Shown here: one piece after another, positions 1 to 5,854 of the stretch
How positions within the stretch are numbered: the stretch's first letter is position 1
How the letters are laid out: each line of letters starts with the position of its first letter
Assembly (NCBI GenBank): GCA_020431745.1
Contig: JAGQHR010000217.1
Span: 1-6,188, forward strand
Length of the DNA: 6,188 nt
Source: Candidatus Eiseniibacteriota bacterium
GTDB taxonomy: Bacteria > Eisenbacteria > RBG-16-71-46 > CAIMUX01
Reading direction: 5' to 3'
The notes under the pieces: generated by a model
What the model was told of the DNA's origin: nothing
The model's input: only the letters and a program-made list of their open reading frames with translations
Databases searched by the model: none
Program-made: the position numbers and the translations under genes

Positions 1-103
1 CGGTCCCGCCCCGGGAGCGATTCCGGCACTGACTCACCGATCGGTCCCGCCCCGGGAGCGATTCCGGCACTGACTCAACCGACCGGTCCCGCTCCGGCAG
101 TGG
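1..103. repeat. 41/42-bp tandem repeat, about 2.4 copies, cut by the window edge
   Basis: Unit 1 is at 1-41 and unit 2 at 42-83, both starting CGGTCCCGCCCCGGGAGCGA. They are identical except near their ends, where GACTCACCGAT becomes GACTCAACCGAC with one extra base. A third, shortened copy starts at 84 (CGGTCCCGCTCCGGCAGTGG). Each unit carries CCCGGG and the words TTCCGG and CTCA(A)CC. More copies may lie to the left of the window. No gene is supported here on either strand. Confidence 0.9.
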
Positions 104-239
104 ACGACGCACACGGCAGCCGGCCAAACCCCCGATTCCACGTATCTTCCAAGTCTTCCCCGCGACCACTCCACGACCACGGCCGTCGATCGGTCGGCGG
201 CTCTGGAGCCTCGATGGCCCGCGGCTCCTTCGATCAACG

Positions 240-269
240 ACGGATTCCGGCAAAACGGATTCCGGCGGA
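240..269. repeat. Two copies of a 15-bp direct repeat
   Basis: ACGGATTCCGGC occurs at 240-251 and 255-266, so the period is 15 bp. The core TTCCGG is shared with the 41-bp array at the left edge and with the 15-bp array at 2911-3126. This looks like a short seed of the same kind of spacer repeat. Confidence 0.7.
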
Positions 270-367
270 AGAGTATCCCATCGAACCGACGGCGCCGGCC
301 ACGTAAGGACCCGGACCGTCGCGATCTCGACGGGATCGATGCTCAGTTGCACCGCCCGTGCCACCCA

Positions 368-373
368 GGGAGG
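368..373 (+). promoter_or_regulatory. Ribosome binding site that fixes the LVIVD gene start
   Basis: GGGAGG lies 6 nt before the ATG at 380. A longer reading from a TTG at 347 would place this Shine-Dalgarno inside the coding region and has none of its own, so 380 is the better start. The propeller gene at 4207 has the same GGGAGG at 5 nt spacing. Confidence 0.85.
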
Positions 374-379
374 TTCCGA

Positions 380-2662
380 ATGTCGACTCGCCAACTCTCC
401 ATCGCGCATCGCCGGCAGGCCAGCCTTTCCTCGTCGGCCGTGCCAGCTGCGTCGACCACACCGGTCGCGTCAGCCACACCGCGAGCCTCGAGCGCGACCG
501 CACCGACGTTGCTGGCAAGTCTGGCCCTGCTGATCCTGATGGCGCCGGCCGCGCGGGCCGCAGACTGCGCGGACTACCAGGACTACCAACACTGGATCGT
601 CAGCGCCGAAACCCCGGGCAACGTCCAGGACGTCGCGGTCGCGAACGGGCTCACCTATGTCGCCGACGGAACCTCGGGGATGCGGATCGTCGACTTCTCG
701 GATGTCTCGCAACCGGTCACCCTGGGCGTCACCACGGTCGGCGGCGATGCCACCCGCATCGTGGTCACGGGAGACTACGCCTACCTCTGCGTCGATCCCG
801 CCGGATTGGTCGTCGTCGACGTTTCCGACCCGGCTCTGCCTTCGGTCGTCACGCAGATACCCACACCGGCAACCGCGCGCGGCCTCGACATTGCGGACAA
901 CCGGCTCGCAGTCACCGCCTCCGAGGCAGGCTTCCTCCTCTATGACATCGCGACGCCGACGTCGCCGTCCCTGCTGGGCTCGGTCGACACTCCGGGCGTG
1001 GCCCAGGCGGTGAAGCTGGACGGAGATCTCGCCTACGTCACCGACGACTCCGCGGGGCTCCAGATCCTCGACCTGACGAATCCGGGGGCGCCCGTCATCA
1101 TCGGCAATCAGGCTGGAATCGGTTTCACGCACGCCGTCACGGTCGCGGGATCGATCGCGTACGTCACCGCCTTCGACACCGGCCTCTATCTCATCGACGT
1201 CTCGAACCCGACGGCGCCGTCTGTGCTGGGACTCGCCCCCCTCCCTGGCGAAGGCGAGATGTTCGGCGTGGAAGTCTGGACGGACTTCGCTTACGTCGCG
1301 ACCAACACGGCCCATCTGCAGACCATCGACTGCTCGGATCCGGCCAACCCGATCCTGGTCGCCTCGGTCGGCACACCGGGCGGAGCGCACAACGTCACGC
1401 TGGACGGCGACCTGGCCTACATCGCCGACCAGCAGTACGGCGTGGCCGTCCTCTTCGTCGCCTCGTCGAATCTGGTGCAGACATTGGGCTCCGTCGACAC
1501 CGCCACCTGGGCGCTACATCTGGTCGCCACCGCGACGACCGCGTTCGTCGCCGATCTGCACGGAGGCCTCCAGATCGCGGATGTGACCGACCCGATGGCT
1601 CCGTCGATTCTCGGCGGATTCCCGCTCCCCGGCGAGACGGCGGACGTCGAGGTGAACGGCAATCTCGCCTACGTCGCGAACTCGTCCCGCGGATTGCAGA
1701 TCGTCGACATCGCGAATCCTACGGTTCCGCAAGCCGTGGGATCGGTCGCGATCCCGGGCATCGCCAAATCGATCGAACGATCCGGATCGCTGGTGTTCGT
1801 CGCGGCGGACTGGGGCGGCCTCCATACTGTCGACGTGTCGAACCCGGCGGCGCCGGTCGTGATCGGCGGAACGGCCTTGCCCGGCTACGCGGTCGGTCTC
1901 CTCGTTCGCGACGGATTGGGATACATCGCGGCCCGGCAGGCGGGCGTGCACATCGTCGACCTGTCGGATCCGTCCGATCCTCAGTTGATCGCCACCGTCG
2001 ACACCCCAGGCGAAGCTTGGGACCTGGACTTCCAGGGTGACTACCTGGTAGTCGCCGACGACGGCGAGGGGATCCAAGTGATCGACGTCAGTAATCCGGT
2101 CGCGTCCGCGATCGTGGCCCATGTCCACACGCGCGGACAGTGCTTCGCTCTGTGCATCACCGACGGGTTCGCCTATGCATGCCAGTCCGCGCGCGGCCTT
2201 CAGGTCATCGACCTCGCGGACCCGACCCATCCGCTGACCGTCGGCGGGGCGGAGCTCTTGAGCGGCGGCTCGGGAATCACGACCAACGGCGAGGTCGTCC
2301 TCGTCTCGGTGGGGCCTTTCGGCGTGGAGGTCGCCCCGATCGAGTGCGCCGTCACGACGGACGCGCCGGCGCACGCCGGCCTCGATCTCCGCGGAGGTCC
2401 GGATGCGCATCCGAATCCGTTCGTCGATCGCACCACGATCGGCTTCCGTCTGGACGCCCCGTCGACAGCCGTGCTGAGCGTGCACGACATTCAGGGCCGT
2501 CGCGTTCGCGAGCTCGTCACTTCCGGGCTCGCCGCGGGTACGCATTCCGTCGCTTGGGATGGAGCAGACGACTCGGGACGGCCGGTCGCACCCGGAGTCT
2601 ACTATCTGCGACTCCAGACCGATGCCGGCGCGGCGGCAGGACGCCTCGTCAAGATCCGTTAG
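380..2662 (+). CDS. Secreted LVIVD-repeat beta-propeller protein with FlgD-like C-terminal domain
   Basis: A 760-residue protein read from ATG 380 (GGGAGG 6 nt upstream) to TAG 2660. Residues 1-43 are an Ala/Ser/Thr/Pro-rich lead, and 44-60 are a hydrophobic segment (LLASLALLILM) ending in ARA before AD, read as a signal peptide with an unusually long N-region. Residues about 76-655 hold thirteen full repeats and one partial repeat of about 41 residues with the pattern G.(L/I)AYV(A/T)....GL.I(V/I)D(V/L)S(D/N)P..P...G, which is the LVIVD family (Pfam PF08309), thought to form beta-propellers. Fourteen units would suit two seven-bladed propellers. From about 675 comes a FlgD-like Ig or sorting-type tail: PNPF at 678-681, then WDGADDSGRP, GVYYLRL and a final GRLVKIR. 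There are no catalytic motifs, and a binding or surface role is inferred. It stands alone: a hairpin follows its stop and the next gene is about 470 bp away. Family and export are well supported; the ligand is unknown. Confidence 0.93.
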   Translation: MSTRQLSIAHRRQASLSSSAVPAASTTPVASATPRASSATAPTLLASLALLILMAPAARAADCADYQDYQHWIVSAETPGNVQDVAVANGLTYVADGTSGMRIVDFSDVSQPVTLGVTTVGGDATRIVVTGDYAYLCVDPAGLVVVDVSDPALPSVVTQIPTPATARGLDIADNRLAVTASEAGFLLYDIATPTSPSLLGSVDTPGVAQAVKLDGDLAYVTDDSAGLQILDLTNPGAPVIIGNQAGIGFTHAVTVAGSIAYVTAFDTGLYLIDVSNPTAPSVLGLAPLPGEGEMFGVEVWTDFAYVATNTAHLQTIDCSDPANPILVASVGTPGGAHNVTLDGDLAYIADQQYGVAVLFVASSNLVQTLGSVDTATWALHLVATATTAFVADLHGGLQIADVTDPMAPSILGGFPLPGETADVEVNGNLAYVANSSRGLQIVDIANPTVPQAVGSVAIPGIAKSIERSGSLVFVAADWGGLHTVDVSNPAAPVVIGGTALPGYAVGLLVRDGLGYIAARQAGVHIVDLSDPSDPQLIATVDTPGEAWDLDFQGDYLVVADDGEGIQVIDVSNPVASAIVAHVHTRGQCFALCITDGFAYACQSARGLQVIDLADPTHPLTVGGAELLSGGSGITTNGEVVLVSVGPFGVEVAPIECAVTTDAPAHAGLDLRGGPDAHPNPFVDRTTIGFRLDAPSTAVLSVHDIQGRRVRELVTSGLAAGTHSVAWDGADDSGRPVAPGVYYLRLQTDAGAAAGRLVKIR

Positions 2663-2675
2663 GGGCGATCACTGC

Positions 2676-2714
2676 GGCCCTGGCGCGCTTCGCTGGTTGC
2701 CGCGCCAGACGGCC
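2676..2714 (+). terminator. Hairpin after the LVIVD gene, possible terminator without U-tract
   Basis: CTGGCGCG at 2680-2687 pairs perfectly with CGCGCCAG at 2701-2708 across a 13-nt loop. GGCC at 2676-2679 can add four pairs with GGCC at 2711-2714 past a 2-nt bulge. It begins 13 nt after the stop codon, where a terminator is expected. No T-run follows, so it is not a textbook intrinsic terminator. It could instead end transcription with help from Rho or stabilise the 3' end. Confidence 0.45.
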
Positions 2715-2903
2715 AGCCGCGCCGGCCTCGGCCGTTCGCGGAAGGGGCGAGCCACCATCACCGCTCGCCCAAGGTCCTGCGACCGTCGTGCGCGCGGACG
2801 CAAACGGTCGCAATCGCATTGCAGACGTGGCACGCTCTCCTCCAAGTCCGGTCCGACTTCTACGGGGAGGTATGCAACGTGCTCCGATCGCTCGCTTCGC
2901 GGC
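2715..2903. other. Non-repeat part of the spacer before the peroxiredoxin gene
   Basis: Frames crossing this stretch are tails of frames open under the preceding gene and have arginine-rich, unfamily-like translations. The only clear signal is a GGGGAGG Shine-Dalgarno at 2864-2870. No RNA gene was recognised. Confidence 0.5.
2864..2870 (+). promoter_or_regulatory. Strong Shine-Dalgarno with no obvious gene of its own
   Basis: GGGGAGG is followed after 8 nt by GTG 2879, in the frame of the peroxiredoxin gene, and after only 1 nt by ATG 2872 in another frame. If GTG 2879 is used, the peroxiredoxin gains 84 residues of Pro/His/Ser-rich sequence, encoded by the 15-bp repeats, in front of its signal peptide. 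Codons there often end in T (CAT, GGT, CCT), unlike neighbouring genes, which argues against translation in that frame. Confidence 0.45.
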
Positions 2904-3126
2904 TTCATGGTTCCGGTCCTCATCATTCCGGTCCTCATCATTCCGGTCCTCATCCCGCGTCTCGTCCCGGGTCCCATCCCGCGCCTCATCGTTCCGGGTT
3001 TCATCGGCCCGGCTTTCTTTGCCCGGGCTTTCTTCGCCAGCACTCTCGTTGTCCCGACTCACCCTATCCCGACTCATCTCTTGCCGACTCACCTAATCCC
3101 GGCCCTCCGGAACCCGGCACTCCCTC
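2904..3126. repeat. Degenerate 15-bp minisatellite, about 15 units
   Basis: Three near-identical tandem copies of TTCCGGTCCTCATCA lie at 2911-2925, 2926-2940 and 2941-2955 (last base C in the third). Diverged units with the same 15-base step continue to about 3126, including CCGACTCACCCTATC, CCGACTCATCTCTTG and CCGACTCACCTAATC near 3055-3099. The + strand is pyrimidine-rich. Because 15 is a multiple of three, a stop-free unit keeps frames open, so the long frames here are not evidence of coding. The array ends just before the ATG at 3131. Confidence 0.88.
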
Positions 3127-3130
3127 GGTC

Positions 3131-3826
3131 ATGAACGCCTTGCGCGTCGTTGCACGAGCGACGCTCGCTGCCGCTGCGCTCATGCTCGCCGCTCCCGGTC
3201 CCGGACGGGCGACCGACCTGACGGAACAGGATGCAGTCGCCGATGCCACCGCGGTTCCGGAAAACCCCTCCGAGGTCTGTTCGATCCCGATCGGCACCGA
3301 GGTTCCGTCGGTCACGGTGCGCGATCTCGACGGCCAGCCACAGGATCTCCACGACGTCGTCAGCGCGCAGCCGACCATCCTCATCTTCTACCGGGGCGGG
3401 TGGTGACCGTACTGCAACACGGAGCTGGGTCAGCTCCAATCGATTGAGGCGTCACTGCGGGAGTTGGGATATCAGATCGTAGCCGTGAGCCCGGACCTCC
3501 CGGAAAAGCTCGCGGCGACGGTGAATCGCCATGAGCTCACCTATCATCTGTACTCCGACTCGAAGATGCGCGCGGCCCGGAGCTTCGGCATCGCGTTCCA
3601 CGTCGACGATGCGACCGTCGTGCGATATCGACAGTATGGACTGGATCTGGAGGGCGACTCGGGAGAGACCCACCATCAGCTCCCGGTTCCCGCGGCGTAC
3701 GTCGTGACGGAGGGCGTGATCCAGTTCGCGTACGTGAACCCGAACTATCGCGTGCGGATCGACTCGGACGTGTTGCTGGCAGCGGCGCTCGCTGCGCTCC
3801 CCGATCCGGAAGACGACGAGAAGTAG
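3131..3826 (+). CDS. Exported peroxiredoxin-like selenoprotein (UPYC active site; TGA 3404-3406 read as Sec)
   Basis: Read through TGA 3404 as selenocysteine, this is one 231-residue protein ending at TAG 3824. Residues 1-27 are a signal peptide (ATLAAAALMLAAPGPGRA before TD), so it should act in the periplasm or envelope. The rest matches AhpC/TSA peroxiredoxin-like proteins of the thioredoxin fold: IGTEVPSVTVRDLDG at 54-68, ILIFYRGGW-Sec-PYCN at 83-96, IVAVSP at 116-121, LYSDSKMRAARSFGIAF at 140-156, and the cis-Pro loop LPVPAAYVV at 184-192. The family normally has YRGGWCPYCN, so the TGA sits exactly at the first, peroxide-attacking Cys (residue 92), with the resolving Cys at 95. The frame and conserved motifs continue after it without a break, and a SECIS-like hairpin follows. 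Likely role: reduction of peroxides or thiol-disulfide exchange. ATG 3131 places the signal peptide at the N-terminus but has no clear Shine-Dalgarno; GTG 2879 is the alternative start. A point mutation or sequencing error from TGC or TGT is the main alternative to Sec. Confidence 0.88.
3404..3406 (+). other. In-frame UGA decoded as selenocysteine (residue 92)
   Basis: TGA lies between TGG (Trp 91) and CCG TAC TGC (Pro-Tyr-Cys), replacing the first Cys of CPYC. Reassignment of all UGA codons is unlikely because the propeller gene ends at TGA 5851, right where its conserved tail ends. Reading it as a stop would remove the whole second half of the thioredoxin fold. Confidence 0.85.
3421..3437 (+). 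promoter_or_regulatory. Bacterial-type SECIS element
   Basis: GGAGCTG (3421-3427) and CAGCTCC (3431-3437) form a perfect 7-bp stem closed by the loop GGT (3428-3430). The loop starts 21 nt after the UGA. Known bacterial SECIS elements sit directly downstream of the UGA inside the coding region, with a short stem and a G among the first loop bases, and the Escherichia coli fdhF loop also contains GGU. All three criteria are met. The element encodes part of ELGQLQ, so it is also constrained by the protein. Confidence 0.82.
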
Positions 3827-3860
3827 ATCTCCAGGCCAGGCCCGAACTGAATCGTGCCGA
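3827..3860. other. Short gap after the selenoprotein gene
   Basis: This is a unique sequence between the stop and the 40-bp array. I see no hairpin with a T-run, so no intrinsic terminator is called. Transcription may run into the repeats. Confidence 0.5.
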
Positions 3861-4020
3861 GTAGTCGCTTCCGCGGCTCACCGGAGCTCCGGGCGCTACA
3901 GTCCCCGCTTCCGCGGCTCACCGGAACTCCGGGCGCTACAGTCCCCGCTTCCGCGGCTCACCGGGCCTCCGGGCGCTACAGTCCCCGCTTCTGCGGCTCA
4001 CCGGAGCTCCGGGCGCTACA
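3861..4020. repeat. Four contiguous 40-bp tandem repeats
   Basis: Units lie at 3861-3900, 3901-3940, 3941-3980 and 3981-4020. Each has CGCTTC(C/T)GCGGCTCACCGG, a variable core, then CTCCGGGCGCTACA. Units 1 and 4 contain the perfect 12-bp palindrome CCGGAGCTCCGG; units 2 and 3 vary in its centre (CCGGAACTCCGG, CCGGGCCTCCGG). There are no unique spacers between units, so this is not a CRISPR array. It could be a binding site series, an RNA 3'-end structure or a simple expanding minisatellite. Confidence 0.95.
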
Positions 4021-4144
4021 GACCACGTTCTGCAGCTGGCCGGACTTGTGGGATGCCGCCGCGCCGCTTCGGACTGACGGCACCTGCGGGGATGCCGCAA
4101 CCTTCGTTTTGCGGCTGACCGGGGCCGGGCCACGCGACTATCCT
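4021..4144. repeat. Decayed continuation of the 40-bp array, about 3 units
   Basis: The unit word CGCTTCCGCGGCTCACCGG, first at 3866, recurs in diverged form at 4026 (CGTTCTGCAGCTGGCCGG), 4065 (CGCTTCGGACTGACGG) and 4105 (CGTTTTGCGGCTGACCGG). Steps of 39-40 bp are kept, so the array originally reached almost to the next gene. Similarity falls off in the middle copy and is clearest again in the last. Confidence 0.65.
4115..4144 (+). promoter_or_regulatory. Weak candidate promoter for the propeller / DUF1697 pair
   Basis: CTGACC at 4115-4120 and TATCCT at 4139-4144 are 18 bp apart. Each matches the sigma-70 consensus at four of six positions, and the pair lies about 60 bp before the ATG at 4207. 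This is the best pair I could see, but matches of this quality arise by chance. Confidence 0.22.
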
Positions 4145-4206
4145 GGGATCGCGCAATCCACACACCGCCACCGAATCGCATCGCTCGCCGGCAACGGGAG
4201 GCCACC

Positions 4207-5853
4207 ATGCTCAAGTCGATCACCGCGCTCGCCGCCACCTCCGTCCTGCTGCTTCCGGCTTCGATCGGACTCGCCGCGTCCGAGGCCACGGACTCGCAGC
4301 TCGCGCTCCAACGCATGCGTCTTGTCGAAACGGATCAGGGAAGCTCGTTCGAGGTGGAACGATCCGTTGCACCCGACTCGGGACCGATCGAAAACGACCC
4401 CGGCACGGCACCCGCGGCCGCGAATGCGCGCGGGGCGGGCAGCGTGATCTGGCAGACCAACGTGATCAACGCGATCTACACGAGCACCGCCGTCGTGGGA
4501 TCGACGGGAAAGCTGGCGGCGGGCACCTACCTCAACGATCCGCGGAAGCTGGAGGTCACTCCGCTGGACGGCGCGGGCGTACCTGACTGGGAGTTCGCCG
4601 GGACCGAGCTGCGGATCGACGCCGCCCAGCACGCCGACGTGATCGCGGGGATCGATCGGGTCGGCAGCGGGATGACGGTCTACAAGTGGCACGCGGGATC
4701 CGCGGTGCCCGACTGGTCCTTCCCCATCACCTCGTCCGACCCGGCCAGCTACGAAACGGTGGCCGTTTCCGACGACGGCTCGACGATCGCGATTCTCGTC
4801 ACCGTCCAGGGGAGCCCCATCAAGGCCCGCCTCTACTACTTCGATTCGGGCTCGGGAACGCCGTTGGGATCCTACGACGCTCCGGACGGCACCTTCGCAC
4901 GCAACGTCGACATCAGCACCAACGGAGAGTACATCGCGTTCATCGCCCTCGCCGACGTCTACGTCCTGAATCGGGACACGGGCGCAATCCGTTGGAGCGG
5001 GAATATGGGCGCGACTTCCGATGCGCTCGCCCTCTCGGGAGACGGAAACACTCTCGCCTATGGATGGACCACGTTCACGGTGCGGCAGTGGGACGGCTCC
5101 ATCTACGCGCCGGCTTGGACGACGTCGAACGCTCTCTATCGCGTCCTGGCCTGCGACATCTCCGGCGACAGCGGCACCCTGGCCGTCGGCTGGTACCGCA
5201 CCGACTATCTGCAGAACCGGATCCAGCTGTTCGACCTGCCGTCTTCCGTGCCGGCCTGGACCTACCTCTATGCCGTCGGTTCGGGCGGGCAGCAGGATGA
5301 ACCGGCGCACCTCGCCCTCACCACCGACGGCGGCTATCTCGCGGTCGGAAGCTGGGGCGATCAGGCCAACACCAATCCGGAGATCGAGGTTTTTTCTCAC
5401 GCCGATCCTGACCCGATCCTGCTGGTCGACACTCCCGGCTCGATCTTCGACATCGACATCCGCGACGGAGTGGACGGCGTTCGCGTCGCGGCCTGCGGAA
5501 AGCACATCCACGCGAACACCAGCGGCCGGGGTGGCGATCTCTATTCGATCCAGGTGCTGAATCCGGCGGCCGCGCCGGAAGATCTGGCGGCTGCCATGCG
5601 CTCCGTATCGGCACAGCCCAATCCCTTCCGTCCCGGTGGATCGCTGCGCTTCGCAGCTCCGGCTACGGCACGACAATTGGATATCCACGGCGTCGACGGC
5701 CGCGTCGTGCGGAGCCTCACGATTCCATCGGGTACGGGTTCCGTTCGATGGGACGGCGCGACGGACGATGGCGTCCCGGCACCGGCCGGCGTGTACTGGT
5801 TGCGCTGGAACGGAGAACTCGCCGGAGCCGGTCGCCTCGTGATGCTTCGCTGA
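4207..5853 (+). CDS. Secreted WD40/PQQ-like beta-propeller protein with FlgD-like C-terminal domain
   Basis: A 548-residue protein from ATG 4207, with GGGAGG at 4196-4201 (5 nt spacing), to TGA 5851. Residues 1-23 are a signal peptide (ITALAATSVLLLPASIGLA). Residues about 78-455 hold seven or eight propeller-like units. The clearest begin VAVSDDGSTIAIL (185), VDISTNGEYIAFI (234), LALSGDGNTLAYG (274), CDISGDSGTLAVG (316) and LALTTDGGYLAVG (369), the turn pattern of WD40/YVTN/PQQ-type blades. Four copies of (V/A)P(D/A)W(E/S/T) at about 125, 167, 301 and 348 mark blade ends. The C-terminal tail starts at QPNPF (470-474) and runs through VRWDGATDDG, AGVYWLRW and a final GRLVMLR, closely resembling the tail of the LVIVD protein. 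No enzyme active site is visible, so a surface or secreted binding protein is inferred. A DUF1697 gene follows one base later. Exact blade family and ligand are not determined. Confidence 0.9.
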   Translation: MLKSITALAATSVLLLPASIGLAASEATDSQLALQRMRLVETDQGSSFEVERSVAPDSGPIENDPGTAPAAANARGAGSVIWQTNVINAIYTSTAVVGSTGKLAAGTYLNDPRKLEVTPLDGAGVPDWEFAGTELRIDAAQHADVIAGIDRVGSGMTVYKWHAGSAVPDWSFPITSSDPASYETVAVSDDGSTIAILVTVQGSPIKARLYYFDSGSGTPLGSYDAPDGTFARNVDISTNGEYIAFIALADVYVLNRDTGAIRWSGNMGATSDALALSGDGNTLAYGWTTFTVRQWDGSIYAPAWTTSNALYRVLACDISGDSGTLAVGWYRTDYLQNRIQLFDLPSSVPAWTYLYAVGSGGQQDEPAHLALTTDGGYLAVGSWGDQANTNPEIEVFSHADPDPILLVDTPGSIFDIDIRDGVDGVRVAACGKHIHANTSGRGGDLYSIQVLNPAAAPEDLAAAMRSVSAQPNPFRPGGSLRFAAPATARQLDIHGVDGRVVRSLTIPSGTGSVRWDGATDDGVPAPAGVYWLRWNGELAGAGRLVMLR

Positions 5854-5854
5854 G

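Larger units (their letters stand above)
104..379. other. Intergenic spacer before the LVIVD gene
   Basis: No convincing coding region is seen on either strand. The open frames here are arginine-rich or low-complexity shadows expected at this G+C. The stretch holds a 15-bp direct repeat of ACGGATTCCGGC at 240-251 and 255-266. I found no convincing -35/-10 pair, although the promoter of the following gene should lie here or further left. Confidence 0.6.

Noticed and set aside
548..570. Lipoprotein signal in the LVIVD protein (Cys soon after ARA)
   Set aside because: The residues before the Cys are RAAD, not a lipobox with Leu at -3 and Gly/Ala at -1. An ordinary signal peptidase I site at ARA fits better.
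470..2545. Long minus-strand open frames (470-1390 and 1514-2545)
   Set aside because: They mirror the LVIVD gene and show its repeat pattern in reverse as Asp/Arg-rich repeats. No independent family features were seen.
2559..2906. Coding region bridging the LVIVD gene end and the 15-bp array
   Set aside because: The translation is arginine-rich without motifs, overlaps the conserved tail of the LVIVD gene in another frame, and has no ribosome site.
3131..3406. Short truncated peroxiredoxin ending at TGA 3404, followed by a separate gene from TTG 3464
   Set aside because: The break falls exactly on the catalytic Cys codon, the frame is unchanged, the motifs between 3407 and 3463 belong to the same fold, and a SECIS-like hairpin is present. 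One selenoprotein explains this better than a pseudogene or two genes.
3404..3406. Genome-wide reassignment of UGA to Trp or Gly
   Set aside because: The propeller gene ends at TGA 5851 immediately after the conserved GRLV tail and is followed by a DUF1697 start, so UGA works as a stop elsewhere in the window.
3861..4020. CRISPR array
   Set aside because: The 40-bp units are directly adjacent with no unique spacers, and no cas genes are nearby.
3854..4447. 197-codon + strand frame across the 40-bp array
   Set aside because: It is mostly the tandem repeat plus an out-of-frame overlap of the propeller gene, with Arg/Ser/Pro-rich sequence and no ribosome site.
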